Notes under the pieces: model-generated | Database searches by the model: none | Seen by the model: the letters and a program-made list of their open reading frames with translations, nothing else | Told to the model about the DNA's origin: nothing | Assembly: GCA_032871835.1 (NCBI GenBank) | Contig: CM065298.1 | Coordinates: forward strand, 73,188,154 to 73,252,153 | Direction of reading: 5' to 3' | DNA: 64,000 bases | DNA from: Dipteronia dyeriana | Taxonomy: Eukaryota; Streptophyta; Magnoliopsida; Sapindales; Sapindaceae | Program-made: the position numbers and the translations under genes | In this document: piece after piece, positions 9,650 to 21,918 of the stretch | Layout of the letters: the number at the start of each line of letters is the position of its first letter | Position numbering within the stretch: position 1 is the stretch's first letter

Positions 9650-11503
9650 TCATCCTTCCTTTACTCTTTTCAGGTCTGGTTCAACCGAGTTTACTTCGAA
9701 GTTATTCCTTGCTTCTATTGCTTCTCTGATTTCCTGAGTTCGTTCTCGGTTGCTTCTCCCAGTAGAAGGTCCTCCAAAAATTGTATGTATTACTTGATTG
9801 GCTTCGGGGCTGGTTCTTTGGTTTTGACCAGGGTTGTGATCAACCTTGACTTTCTTAGATTCTGGTCTCTCGTCTTTTTTCAAGATTACATCCCGCAGGT
9901 GCCCTTCCCGAATCAGAGTTTCTATGTAACCTCTGAGCTGAAAACACTTTGAAGTTTCATGCCCGGTTTCTTTATGAAACCTGCAATACTTGGTTGTATC
10001 TCTCCGGGTGAACTGTGATTGTCGCCGCGGTTCTTGCACCATATTCTTTTCTCCTAAGATGGCTAGAATTTCTTCTTGTTTCTTCCGAAGATGGGTGTAA
10101 TTGGTATATCTGCCTTGGTATTTCTCTGTGGACCGTTCAGCGTTGGGCCCATTACCCCCATCCTTGCTGTTCCCTTTCCGTTTTTCCTTTTGATTCTGCC
10201 CCTTGGATTCGGTATTCTTCTGTTCGGGCTTTTCTCCATTCATATAGCTTCTTGCTACACCATTCATATAGCTTCCTCCTGTAGCTAACTCTTCTTCCTT
10301 GGCCAGAGCGTATCCTCCCGCCATATCCATCATGTCGGCATACATAGTTAGCCGTGCTCTTCTTAAATCGAATGACAGTCGTCCATTCTGCAAGTTATTG
10401 GTGAAGGCTACAATAATTGATTCATCATTAGCGCTGCCAATTTCTGATACTGCTTGGCCGAACCGGCCCAAGTATTTTTTTAATGACTCATCCTTCCCCT
10501 GTTTTATTTAAGAGAGGTAGGCCACCGACTTCTTTCTGTGAACGTTGCTCAGGAATTGCCTTGAGAAGCTTCTACTCAACTCGCTGAAATTTTCGATGCT
10601 TGCCGGGGGTAGTCTTCCGAACCATCTTAAGCCTGTGTCCTCTAGTGTTTGCGGAAAGTTGAGACACAATAGGGGGTCACTACGGGCATATTGAGCCATG
10701 GCACTTTTATAGTGTCTAACGTGCTCCTTTGGATCTGTATCTTTTTTGAATTGCTCCACATGCGGCATCATGAATCTTTCTGGGAAAGGGGTCCGTAAAA
10801 TCTCCCTGGTAAATGGACTGTTGGAGTCTTCATGGGATAGATCGTTACAGCCGAAACGTCTGACTAGTGCCTCCATCTGTCGCCTATTATTCTCTACTTC
10901 TCGAGTTAGGTTCTTGATTGTGACATCTCTGTCCCCCACCGGGCTTCCTTGACAGTTGAACCGTTGGGTAACTGTCATTCTTTCTTCAGACTCTTCACTC
11001 TAATGCCGGAACTCTCGTGTGACTCCATGATGATGTTTACGGTGGTGTTGATCACTGTCTTCTGATGATGATCATCCTCTGCGCCGATCGTATTTACGAT
11101 GTCTGGCACGTATTGTTTGATTACGATCCAGCCTCTGGTGATTTTCCTCGTCTAGTGTTTTCTGTCCAGCTGGATTGATTGGGGAAGAGTTCCTTATGGT
11201 TTCTGGTATAGTTATTCCTGGCCCCATCACCATCGAACGGAGCCTTGCAGGTGGAGGATTGGGAGTATGTGCTCCTGCGGCCAGTAGATCAATCTCTTCC
11301 CTTGCTACGTCCGTCACCAATTGCTGCAGGGCCTCTTGGAAACGCAGCGCAAGATCTCTGCTGGTTGGAGGAACTTGCTGGATCCCCGCCAGGTGAGCAG
11401 GCTGGTTTTCTATGTTTGCTGCAGGATTTTGTGACGTATTGCCAATATGGAAATCGCCTAGTGATTTTTGGCCATTCCCTGAACTACTTTTGCTTCCTAC
11501 TAT
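9650..11503 (-). pseudogene. gag of element A
   Basis: Structural capsid/nucleocapsid protein. By comparison with B the start is at 11503, where A has ATA instead of ATG, preceded closely by the PBS. The N-terminal part (PPARLRSMV) is low-complexity. The capsid-like retrotransposon gag core includes RTPFPERFMMPHVEQF, KEHVRHYKSAMAQYA, RWFGRLPPASIENFSELS and LSNVHRKKSVAYLS. The C-terminal zinc-binding motif is YCRFHKETGHETSKCFQLR, the Tat-type variant. In-frame stops lie near 11072 (CGA to TGA), 10999 (CAG to TAG), 10506 and 9650. A start at the internal ATG 10978 would miss the conserved N-terminus. Confidence 0.88.
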
Positions 11504-11529
11504 TGCTTTTTAACAAGTTCGGAGGTTCC

Positions 11530-11547
11530 CCCCTCCTTCTAGCGCCA
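11530..11547 (-). other. Primer-binding site of element A
   Basis: Two bases inside the 5' LTR the element strand reads TGGCGCTAGAAGGAGGGG. It starts with TGG, as needed to pair with a tRNA CCA end. Element B has TGACGCTAGAAGGAGGGG and element D has TAGCGCTAGAAGGAGAGG at equivalent places. I have not identified the primer tRNA. Confidence 0.75.
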
Positions 11548-11549
11548 AT

Positions 11550-12414
11550 TGTTGACGTCAATTTTTGGATTATGCCAAAAAAGCCAACAAGGATTGGATT
11601 TCGGCTATTGATTTAAAGAGATAGAGATGCAGAGAGAGTAACAAAGACAAGGTTTACGTGGTAAAACTCCGATGGCCGGAGAAACATCCACGGGTGGTTG
11701 AAGGATCAACCAAACCAAAATCCACTAAGAGAATAAGATGTTTACAAGCTCTCGACCTCTCTTTTTTCTCTCTGTATTTACTATAATTGTTGTATGCTAT
11801 ATCTCCTTTTTGAGCCAGATTATGGGTCTATTTATATGCTTATAGAACCCTAATCTGCTTTGTACAAGTAATACAAGATATTTGTATTTAATTGTGATTT
11901 GGTTACTTGCTTGAGGTTGATTTGTCTTCTTTCCTGTTTCAGAGTCTTTTACGGAAATCGAGTGGGATTCTAGTAGTGTAGTTCAATTTTGACTTGTTTC
12001 CTTATGAGAATGTAGTCTTCGTAAAGAAATCAAGTTATTTCCTGAGTAGGGACTCTTCTAATTTAATACTCTTTCATTTGGGATTCCTTTCTGATGGATA
12101 TCGTTACGTATTTAATGACAATCCGTATGAAATAAGCACCAAGTTCTTACTCGGGTCGTATTTATTCCCGAGTAAGAGTAATACCTGATGATCCCGAGTA
12201 GTACCGTTTGAGCCCGAGTGGAAGTGTTATTTAACCAGTCCAGAGTGCTGTTAGCTGATCCTGAGTAGGTTTTATTCAGTATATGCTTACTCGGGCTTTC
12301 TTCTCTTTAAGGATGCCTTATAGGATATTTCATGGATGCCCATTTGGGTGTCCACCTGGCTATTTTTTCCTTCCTTTCAATGACGTGTATGCTTGGTAAA
12401 ATTTACATACAATA
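11550..12414 (-). repeat. 5' LTR of element A
   Basis: Direct copy of 190-1046 with a complete inner TGTTGACGTC edge (CA end on the element strand). Its outer edge reads ACATACAATA versus ACATACAACA in the other copy, so the terminal TG of the element has mutated to TA. Confidence 0.93.
11829..11836 (-). promoter_or_regulatory. TATA box of the 5' LTR, element A
   Basis: Element strand TATAAATA within CATATAAATAGACCC. The same context occurs in A's other LTR, in both LTRs of B, and (CATATAAATAGAC) in the right LTR of D. Confidence 0.6.
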
Positions 12415-12450
12415 ATATTATATTATATTTTCTAAAATATCTAAATATAC

Positions 12451-12487
<37 letters not shown>

Positions 12488-12867
12488 TATGTTAATATAT
12501 ATATTTATATATATTCATATGTATTATTATATATGAAATAATAATTTATAAATATATAATATATATTAATATATTTTATAACATATATCTTTATATAATA
12601 TATTTTATAGTATATAATATATATATATATATAATATTATCTAAATATGTATAATAATATAATATAAGATTTCCATATACAATCAAATATAATTATCTAA
12701 CATTCTTAGGAATCTGACATAATATTTTCTTGCACAATCAAGCACATACATATAGGTTTCCCAGGAATAGTATTATCGCGTTCACCTTTCTTAAGAATCT
12801 TATTATTTTGATTACCATATACCAAACAGCCTTTTAGGTTTTTTTTTTCGCTTAAAACTATAATTTC
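12415..12867. other. AT-rich interval between A and the Harbinger-like terminus
   Basis: Starts with TA-rich DNA and an (AAT)n run, then becomes unique-looking. A piece near 12815-12830 (CATATACCAAACAGCC) resembles the outer end of a MITE, but no partner end is visible. No gene seen. Confidence 0.5.
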
Positions 12868-13179
12868 TAAGGGCCCGTCATGCAGCTGTTTTTCAGACCT
12901 TTTTCTTTTTTATATTTCAAAAACGATTTCGAAAACGCGTCATTAATCGTTTTTATTTTTATTTTCAAAAAACAAAACAAAAATGAAAAATAAAACCTGT
13001 GTTAAAAGTGAAAGATTTAAAAAACACAAAATACTTGTTTTTTGTTTTTATTTTTGTTTTTCATTTTGTTTATCACTTTTTTCATATATAAAAAAATCAT
13101 TTTTTTTAACTATTAATTGTTTTGTTATGCGTTTGATATGGCTAGGACAAGACGAGCCAAGATTTTTAAATGACCAAAG

Positions 13180-13188
13180 TGCCCCTTT

Positions 13189-13224
<36 letters not shown>

Positions 13225-13610
13225 GTGTGTGTGTGTGTGTGTGTATTATAATTATTATTATTATATATATTATAATATTATAAACTAATATTATATTAAA
13301 TTACTATATTTAAATATTATATAAAATATTATAATGTTTATATATAGTAATATATACTATAATATTTACATAATTAGTATTTTAGTATTCAATATATATA
13401 ATATTATGATAATATATATTATTCAATATAATATATAATATTATAATATATATAATAATACTATATAATGGTATATATATATATATACTATATAAAATAT
13501 TATATATTTATATAGGATATAGTGTAATATATTATGAACTATAATATATAAAAATATAATATAATATAATATAAAAAAATATAATAATATTTAATATATA
13601 AAATAATATA
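13180..13610. repeat. AT-rich region with (TA)n(TG)n microsatellite
   Basis: A (TA)n run passes into a TG/TGTG run at about 13191-13244, followed by TA/AAT-rich DNA. This is the insertion target of element B. Confidence 0.85.
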
Positions 13611-14495
13611 TGTTGACGTCGATTTCTAGATGTATGGAAAAAGTCAACAAGAATTGGATTTCAGCTGTGATTTCAAAGAGAAAGAGAAGGAAAAGGAAAT
13701 CGGACGCAAGTTTTTACGTGGTAAAACTCCAATGACCTGAGAAACGTCCACGGGTGGTTGAATGATCAACCGAGCCAAAATCCACTATGAATATAATAAT
13801 TACAATTCTCGATCTCTCTTTTTCTCTCTGTATTTTTCTATATGATTTCTGTTTGTGACAAGATTATAGATCTATTTATATGTTCATAGAACCCTAATCT
13901 TCTTTGTACAAGTATTAAAAGATCTTTGTATTTAATTATGATTGTTTACTTGTTCGAAGTAGTTTGTCTTCTTTCCTAATTCGGAGACTTGTATTGAAAT
14001 CGAATGAGACTCTAGTAATGTAGTCCAGTTAGGACTTATTTCCTTATAAGGTTGTTTTTTTGAAGAAACAAAATTGTTGCCTGATTAGGAACCCTTTATA
14101 CTTGATATTCTTTTCCTTCTTTAGAATTCCTCTTTAATAAGGATATCTTCGCGTGTTTTAACGACTCGACTCGTGTGAGCCATGTGTTAGGCTTTTTATT
14201 CAGTTTTCTTCAAGTTTTTCCAGAGTAAAAAATGATATTAGTGGGTCCCGAGTGACATCATCTGATCCCGAGTAGTACATGCCATCAGCTATCCCCGAGC
14301 GTCGTTAATTGACCCCGAGTAGTATAAGACGTCAGTTGCCCCAGAGTAGGTTTTGTTCATTACTTGTTTACTCGGGCTTCTCTTATTTGGTGATGTCTTG
14401 TAGGATATTTTCTGAATGCCTATTCGGATGTCCACGTGGCAATTTTTATCCTCTTTGTCAATGACGTGTACATCTAATAAAATTTACATATGACA
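13611..14495 (-). repeat. 3' LTR of element B
   Basis: Direct copy of 24438-25329. Begins TGTTGACGTC and ends CATATGACA. It has many CCCGAGT words in U3, and TGACGTCA-like sites occur in this family's LTRs. Confidence 0.92.
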
Positions 14496-14510
14496 ATACC
14501 CCCTTAAAAT
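14496..14510 (-). other. Polypurine tract of element B
   Basis: Element strand ATTTTAAGGGGGTAT directly before the 3' LTR TG. Confidence 0.75.
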
Positions 14511-15005
14511 ATTTTTGCCGAATAGGGTTTCGTTTCTGGCAAAAGTATTTTAATCAACTCTTCAATTTTTACACCTATTTAATGCCAGGGTAAATGTCTT
14601 GTCATAATGTCGTGTCTTAATGGTGACCCTGTAAATTCGATTTGCCTCCTCACGCGAGATCTCAATGATAGCGATATTTTGGAGTTCTGACGGCGAAAGC
14701 CAGTTCTTCACTTAACAAGTGTCATGTGCCACTTCATTTTTCGATACCATTTATGAGAAACGACCTACGCGTCTCCCCGTGCTCTGCCTACGTCATCAAA
14801 TCTGGTCATAGATTTTTCCCGCCTTGAGACCCTAGGGTTTCGTCCTATTACCCCTTTTAAATTCTTCACTAAGGGGTTGCGCTTGTTCATTCTCAAAAAC
14901 TCATACCAAAAAATTTTCCTAGCCCAGATTTCTTTACGCAGAAGGTCACTATTCTCCGTTGAAGATTTTAGATTTTGCATCAGATTTTATTCAAGGTTAG
15001 TTTTA

Positions 15006-17719
15006 ACGGAACCAACTTCCCATCTTCGACTCTGTTATATTGCTCTCGAAGCACTCGATCGTGGGGATTTTCAATTATTTTTATGCATTCGAAGATTATT
15101 GGGGGAAATCCCCTGATGAACCTCCTTTTTTAGAAGTCAACATTTTTGGGCTTCACACTGACGTCCGTTTTAGTTCTATTTCCAGTTCTGATTCTGGTTC
15201 ATCTAGTTCTGAATCTGTCGTTTCTAATCACAGGGTACCACTTCAATCAAAGATGGGAAAACATCAAAGTAGAAGTGAAGTTCACAACCACAACTCGGGC
15301 AGGGCCCGAATCAGGGAGCAAACTATTGACGAGAACGATGTTGAAGAGGCGTTCAGAGTATCTCGTCTCTCTTTCTCTGTTGATCGCCCGAGTGGGTTTG
15401 ATGTCGAAGCGAATATGGTCGGGGCAGATGAGATCGAGAAATATCGTGCCTGATTCGACCTGGATAATTCGGTTACTTTGATTCCAGCGGGTGATAGAGC
15501 TGTGTAGAATTCTCCCCCGGGTATGGTGGCAATCTATACATCCATGCTCTGCTGTGGCGTCACTCTTCCTCTTTAGTCGTTCATTGCCTGATTCTGGCTG
15601 AAGCAGGGATCGCTCTGACTCAACTGGCCCCGAACAATTACAATATCTTGATGTGCATGTGGCACATATGCAGCCGAATGAACTTGTCACCGCCCTCTCC
15701 GAGTGAAATCAGGCACTTCTTCATGTTGAGGCAGTCTGGTAAGACAATGACTTATTTCCTCTTGTCAAACCCACTAAAATGCTGGGTCCCCGAAGGGATA
15801 AAGATGAATCGGGAAGTTGATACCTCTGATGACCCTAAAAAGAGGGGTTTTGTATGGGGATTCCCTTCATCCAACAAGTTCTGGAAGAACAGTTGGTTTT
15901 TCACAAGAGGGAATCTCGGTCTTGAAGTCACTCTCTCGGCTAGGGAAACTCAGAGTGTGTTGACAGTTCCCCATTTTTTCTGTTCCCCCGAGGTATGAAA
16001 CAAGAAAAAGCTTGACTTCAGTGACACTGAGCTGACCAGACTTGCTCGGGCAGCAGTTCGCACTCTAGAGAAGAGGAGCAGGACTTATCTTTTCAATGAG
16101 ACAAAAATGATAAAGCTCGGCTTCTTTAGCCAGATTTCAGGCTACCGCAGGTGATGTAAGTAATCGTTGTAACCCTAATTTTCTTTTTATATAGTTATTT
16201 TTGCTTTTTATATTCTGACGTGATTCCTTTTTTTTTCTTCCAAGTGTATGACATGGATATCGTCTGCAACCTTCAAGCTCGCCAAGTTAAGTAGATTCTT
16301 CAAGCGAGCCGAAAGGAAGCTTCTCGTCAGAGCGAAGATGGTATTGCCCCACTTGAGTTCGATGAGGAACCTAATGTAGCCGAGGGGAAAATCCCTGAAT
16401 ATGTCCCATAGGATGTCGTTCAGCCGACCGCAGGGGAGACTAGTGGTCAGAGTGGCCCAACGGATCAAACTCAAGAATTGCCTGATGACGGGGAGAGGCA
16501 AAGTAAGGGTCTTGGTAAGGGGCCTATCGAGCGGTCAGACGCCGGTGATGGAGGTAATACCTCCGTGGGACAAGTACCTACAGATCCCGAATTCTTTGAA
16601 TTCTTTTGGGATGATGCTCAAGAAGATCCCGCTACTGATCTCAGCTTTCATCTTTCACGGGCTGAGAAATGGAAAGCGGTCAACTCTCTCGTACATCCTC
16701 AGAAGGTCTCTCGGGTGGTCTTATTCATTCACTCCAGTGATGAAGATACTGGAGCTGAGTTTTCCACCGAGCGTTGATGTTGAAGCATCGGCGTGTATGA
16801 AGACTTCTGACCCGAACAGAGGTTCCTCTCCCCCCGAGGTTGTTTTTAATTAAATTTCTTTGTAGATGGTGGCCGAGTTTGCTGAGTTGGTTCAGACGTA
16901 GCAACATCGAGCTGATCGAATCAGGCATCTTGTGGCTTAACTGAAGGAAAGTGAGGATAGCAGTGCTCGGGTCGAATTGGCTTATCAAAAAAAGGTTGGC
17001 TCTGCTCAAGTCTTTGTCGACCACTATTTGGTGAAGCAGGTGAAGACCGAGGAAGGGGCTTCTTTGGCAGAAAAGAAGGCTATGTCTCTTTAAAACTTAT
17101 TGTCTTCTACCCAAGAATCAATGCTTAAGGTTGAACAGGAAGCGGAGCAGCCCAAGTCGGTATATGAACAGAAGATCGAGGACTTGGAACGCCAAACTCT
17201 GACAGTTGAGTCCCTATCCAAAAAGGCCAGGCTGGAACTTGAAGTACAAGAGGTAGATAGTTTCAAAAGATCCCTCGCCTATGATGCTCTTCTCTTTCGG
17301 GAGTTTCAGTGAGGGCTAGTTTCAGCTGGTGAGTTCTTCAAAGTTAAGAATCAGGCAATTGAGAAAGCCCGAACCAACTGGGAGCTGTCGATCAAGAATC
17401 ATGTGGATCGGTCCTTGGAATCTCTTTAGACTAAGATGAAGGAGTGGAGAGCTTACTGCTGTAGCCGAGGTAAAGAACCCCATCCCATACATTTGGAGGT
17501 TCCATCCGAGCACTACTTCTTAACTTTTTCGCCAGCCAGGAGTCGGTCGTGGAAGGTGTGGTGCCTGATGTCAGACCTATCCCGGGTGAAGATTACAACC
17601 AATGGATGGATGAATTGGTCGATACAATCGGTTGGCCTTCCAATGAGAGTCTGCTCCGCGAGTATGAAATGGTACCCGACCCGAGTATCGGCAAAAGTTC
17701 TAAATGCTCACAACCTTGA
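15006..17719 (+). pseudogene. Antisense gene of element B (decayed)
   Basis: Second copy of the plus-strand gene seen in A. The start codon is ACG (15006) where A has ATG. Exon 1 runs to about 16155 before GTAAGTAA and keeps the PF04195-like segment. There are stops near 15451, 15507, 15574 and elsewhere, so it is read in pieces. An exon 2 remnant (DPEFFEFFWDDAQEDPATDL) is followed by a deletion of roughly 350 bp relative to A that removes the donor of intron 2. Exon 3 starts at 16866 after TTTGTAG, includes the coiled coil (EQEAEQPKSVYEQKIEDLE) and ends at TGA 17719. Similarity to A is strongest in exon 1 and exon 3. The CAG codons here show that several TAG stops in A are recent C-to-T changes. 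Confidence 0.75.
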
Positions 17720-17939
17720 TTTTTGTAGAATTTTCATAAGTTTTTTGTAAAGATTCTTTTTGTTCTTTGTAACAATTCTTGTAACAAAATTCTTTTGTTA
17801 CTTAACAATTCTTTTGTTATATTCTTTGTAACAATTCTGTAACAATTCTTTGTAAAAGTTAATGAAATCCCGAGTTGACTAATTCTGAAAACTGAGTGGT
17901 ATTGATTTGATTCACTGCTCAAGGAATTTCATCTATTAT

Positions 17940-18265
17940 CTTCTTTATCTTGATTCTACTATTGTTGAGTATCTTATTAAACCGGCTATTGAAATTTATA
18001 CCAAGTATCTTATTAAACTGGCTAATTCTGATGTTTGGGCAACTTCACCGAGTATCTTATTAAACTGGTTTCATTACCCGAATAATATTTAACGCATCTT
18101 ATTAAACTGGCTATTGCAATATTCATGCCAAGTATCTTATTAACTGGCTAATTCTGATGTTCGGGTAACTTCACCGAGTATCTTATTAAATCGGTTGACA
18201 CCCGAATATTTATTAACGCCAAGCATCTTATTAAACTGGCTAGTATTATTAACTGAGTCATCTTA
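17940..18265. repeat. Degenerate tandem array of element B
   Basis: Repeated CTTATTAAAC(T/C)GGC and ACTTCACCGAGTATC words, homologous to the array at 4700-5260 but with fewer and more irregular units. Confidence 0.8.
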
Positions 18266-18755
18266 AAACAGGCAAGTAAATTTATACTTGTGCTTCATAC
18301 TCGGTTGCTACCCAAACATTATATCAAGGCTCACCATGATCATATGTTTTTGAGTCCTTACATATTACCAAGGACGTCTCCCCAGTTTTTCTATGCAAGG
18401 GTTTGTCAAATCATTAAGCTCTTTGAACCGCTTAACACAGCTACGCATTTCACCAGAATTTTTTTCGATAGCGTCTCGAGCTTTTCCTGAATCTGGTGCA
18501 TCGGATTTACCTTTTTGCTAAGGTCAATTGACCTTGCTCGGCTGGCATGCTCCTACGAGCTTCTTTGCCCATTCGGGATTCAATGGTCCCAAGTATTCTA
18601 TTTGCATGTTCTTATTATCATACTTGTCTTTCATATGTTATTATCATATGCTTTATTCTTCGGAAATTCCGAGTTTGATTTTTATTTATAACTGCAAACC
18701 AACAAAGATTTTAAGTTTCTAAAATTAAAGTTGTCCTAACTAAGGAAACAAAAAA
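18266..18755. other. Spacer of element B between the array and integrase
   Basis: Homologous to 5261-5836 of A. No frame is conserved between the copies, so I call it non-coding. Confidence 0.5.
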
Positions 18756-19740
18756 TAATTTAAGGATAGAAAATCTTCAGATATTGGGCATTGTTTGGTC
18801 GGGATAAAACCCCTCCATTGGGTCGTGCAATCCAATATGCCACATGGATAGCTATTCCTTTGATTTTTTATGTTCAATGACACCTTCCTGAGTACTAGGT
18901 CTCCTAGTTGGAATTTCCTAACCCGAACATGAGAGTTGTAGTGGCGAGCTACTCTTTGTTGATATGTCATATTTCGTATTCGGGACTTCTCCCTTTTCTC
19001 TTCTAGCTCATCTAGACTTTGTAATAGCATATCAACATTCTGATCTTCATCATATAGCCTGACCCGGGGTGATGCATATGACGTTTCTATAGGGATAACA
19101 GCTTCTGTTCCAAACGCTAAGGTGAATGGAATCTCTCCTATTGACGTTCTTGATGTTGTCCGATATGCCCATAATACTTCGGGAAGCTTTTCAACCCAAC
19201 TTCCTTTTTTGGCATCCAGCTTTCCTTTGAGTGTATGCTTGATGATTTTGTTTACTGCTTCAGCCTACCCGTTTGTTTGAGGATGGGAAGGTGTGGCATA
19301 GTAATTGGCAATTTGGTACTCCTTGCACAGCTGTCTGAATTTTAGGTTATCAGATTGGGTGCTGTTATCAGTGATGAAAGTGTTTGAACTCCAAAACTGT
19401 AGAGTATATTTTTTTTCATGAAATTTATGGTATTTGCTTCTGTGATGTGCACTAATGCTTCAGCTTTTGCCCACTTCTTGAAGTAGTCAACGGCTACTAT
19501 AGCATACTCCGCTCCACCCCCTGACCCAGCTGGCATTGGGCTGATTAAATCCAAACACCACATGGAAAATGGCCATGGGGATGTAAGGTTTCTAAATTGT
19601 TCAAGGGGTTGTCTAATATCATTAGCAATCCTTTGGCAAGTATTGTAACTCTCCGAACATCGTTGTGCATCAGAGAATTAAGTAGGTCAATAATAACCTT
19701 GCCTGAGTACCTTGTGTGCTAAACTTTTACCCCCAGTTTA
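18756..19740 (-). pseudogene. Integrase region of element B
   Basis: Fragments recognisable by match to A: WCLDLISPMPAGS at about 19560, the linker LQSLDELEEKREKSRIRN, and GDLVLRKVSLNIKN. An internal deletion of about 40-50 bp relative to A near 18860 removes the KWEGPYKI part. Several stops and shifts break the core. Confidence 0.8.
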
Positions 19741-20640
19741 GTTTCCGCAAACTCCTTCGTGGATTTTCTGTAATATCCGATATGTATCCTCCTTTGACAC
19801 ACATCTTTGGAGTGTTCGGGGAAACCCCTTCTGTATAGTTCTCCTCCAACCAATGTGTACCTTGTTGATCGATACCTGATACATTTTGCTTGTAAGGGAT
19901 CTTCCAGAAGCATGCATTCTTCCAGAAACCTTTTCAGTTGAGTCATCCAACTGTCTGGCGGTGTTTGGATTTCTAAAAATTTTAAGTTTTTTGGTTCTAC
20001 TGTGCTTGGTTTGAGGAGATGTGCAACCAGAATAGTTTTTGGCCTGATTGTGGTTGTTGCTGAAGCTAGTTTGGACAAAGCGTCTGCATTTTCATTCTTC
20101 TCCCTGGGGATCTGGGCAATCCTATATTCTTTGAATTTCTAGAGGAGCTGTTTTGCAATGTCACGGTAGGCTATCATGCCTTCATCCTTGGCTTGGTATT
20201 CATCCAGGACTTGGTTGACAACTACCCGTGAATCGCTGAATATCTCGATTTCATCTGCCCCGAGAGCTATGCAGACTCTGAGTCCAGCTAGTAGCGCCTC
20301 GTACTCGGCTTGATTGTTGGTTGCTTTGAAGTCAAACCTCATGGCACATTCGACTTTGTCTTCTTCTGGAATGAATACTACGATCCCTGCCTCGCTGCCG
20401 TAAGTGTTTGAAGAGCCATCAACATACAATTTCCATAAGAAATTTTTTCCCAACATTTTTTTTGCTTACAGGTTTGGCTCTATGAACTCTGCTATAAAAT
20501 CTGTCACTACTTGCCCTTTGAGGGATGTCCTGGGGACGTAGTGGATATCGAATTCACTTAGCTAGATTGCCCATTTGGTTAGTCTTCCTAAAATCTCTGG
20601 CTTCTATAAAATTTGTCTCAATGGGGCAGTCGGTGAGAAC
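19741..20640 (-). pseudogene. Archaeal-type RNase H region of element B
   Basis: 20456-20139 keeps KLYVDGSSN, NNQAEYEALLAGL and IFSDSRVVV. 20078-19719 keeps the following linker (SKLASATTTIRPK, LYRRGFP). Stops separate the two. Same role as in A. Confidence 0.82.
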
Positions 20641-21918
20641 CTGGATTGTATGAGCCTGAAAGTATGGCCTTAGTTTCCTTGCTGCTGAAACCAATGCTAG
20701 GGCCATTTTTTCTACCTGTGAATACCTGGTCTCGGCTGGTAAAAGTGCCTTCCTGGTATGTTACACTGGCGTCTGTACTCCATCTTCTGTTTTGCCTAGG
20801 ACTGAGCTTGCTACTAGTTCTGTAATTGATAAGTACAAATGGAGTATCTCTCCCATCTGAGGTTTTGAAAGGATGGGAGCCTGACCTAGGTATTCCTTGA
20901 TTTTTAAAAATGCCTGCTCGCACTCTTTGTTCCACTCGAGTCCTTTTCTTTTTTTGATTACATTGAAAAAGGGTGCGCATCTGTCCGTGGTCTTTGAGAT
21001 GAATCTTCCCAAGGAAGCTAAACATCCTGTTAAGCGTTGTACTTCTTTTAATGTCCTTGGTGAGGTCATTTTCTGTAGGGCTTGGATCTTTTCAGGATTG
21101 ACTTCGATTTCTCTTTGGTGAACTTGAAAATCCAGGAATCTACCTGAAGGAACTCCGAATAAACACTTGTTCAGATTTAGCTTCATTTGGTATCTCCTCA
21201 AAACATCAAATGTCTATCGCAGGTCTGAAGTATGCTTGTCTGCCGAGATGCTCTTGGTTAGTATGTCATCAATGTACACTTCCATGTTCCTTCCTATTTG
21301 TCGTGCAAAGATTCTGTTGACCAGCCTTTGATATGTTGCCCCTGCATTTTTTAATCCGAAGGGCATTATTGTGTAACAGTACAAACCCTGATCAGTTGTG
21401 AATGTTGTTTTTTCTTCATCAGCCTTGTTCATCCGGATTTGGTTATATCCCGAGTAGGCGTCCATGAAACTGAGCAATTCATGGCCTGATGTAGCATCCA
21501 CCAGTTGATCTATCCTTGAGAGTGGAAAACTGTCTTTTGGGTATACTTTATTCAAATCTGTGAAATCTACGCACATTCTCCATTATCCATTTTTTTTTTG
21601 GACGAGGACTACATTAGCTACCCATTGAGGGTAGTTGATCTCTCTAATTGACCCTTTAGCGAGTAGCTTTTCCACTTCCTATTTGATTGCCTGACTTCTT
21701 TCAAGATTGAATGATCTTCTCTTTTGTATCACTGGTTTCGTATTCGGGTCTACTGCGAGATGGTGAGATATTATTCGGGCATCTATCCCGACCATGTCTT
21801 CATGACTCCAGGCGAACACATCTTTGTATTCTTTGAGCAGATCAGTGAGGCTTTGTTTGACTTTTCCTTCAAAACTTGCCCTGATCTTGACCTTCTTGTC
21901 TGGTTCATCTTCTTTCAA
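20641..21918 (-). pseudogene. Reverse transcriptase and RNase H region of element B
   Basis: 21576-21214 holds MCVDFTDLNK, LLSFMDAYSGYNQI and EVYIDDILTKS. 21201-20761 holds the thumb and RNase H start (LTGCLASLGRFIS, SKPQMGEILHLYLS). 21918-21679 carries the upstream part, with YKDVFAWSHEDM, showing that the stop in A at 8928 was a Trp codon. Broken by several stops. Confidence 0.87.

Larger units (their letters stand above)
190..12414 (-). mobile_element. Ty3/gypsy LTR retrotransposon A, Tat lineage, degenerate
   Basis: Two direct LTRs of about 860 bp bound a gag-pol region read on the minus strand. The order is 5' LTR, PBS, gag, protease, RT, RNase H, archaeal-type RNase H (aRH), integrase, tandem-repeat spacer, an antisense gene, PPT, 3' LTR. 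The aRH between RNase H and integrase, the extra region after integrase and the absence of a chromodomain point to the Tat lineage. Gag through RT/RNase H lies in one frame from 11503 to about 7783, broken by in-frame stops near 11072, 10999, 10506, 9650, 8928, 8336 and 8044. One-base deletions near 7782 and 6868 shift later frames. By eye the LTRs differ at roughly 3% of positions. The right outer terminus reads TA where the inner copy reads CA, and the left outer 8 bp are lost, so no target duplication can be read. It cannot move on its own. Confidence 0.93.

Noticed and set aside
10978..10978. Start of gag in element A at ATG 10978
   Set aside because: The conserved N-terminal part lies upstream in the same frame and B starts with ATG at 24391, matching 11503 in A (now ATA).
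12815..12835. Outer end of another MITE (ACCAAACAGCC)
   Set aside because: No partner end or target duplication visible in the window.
13191..13288. Protein from 12983-13288 with a run of Cys/Val codons
   Set aside because: Its end is a translation of the (TA)n(TG)n microsatellite.
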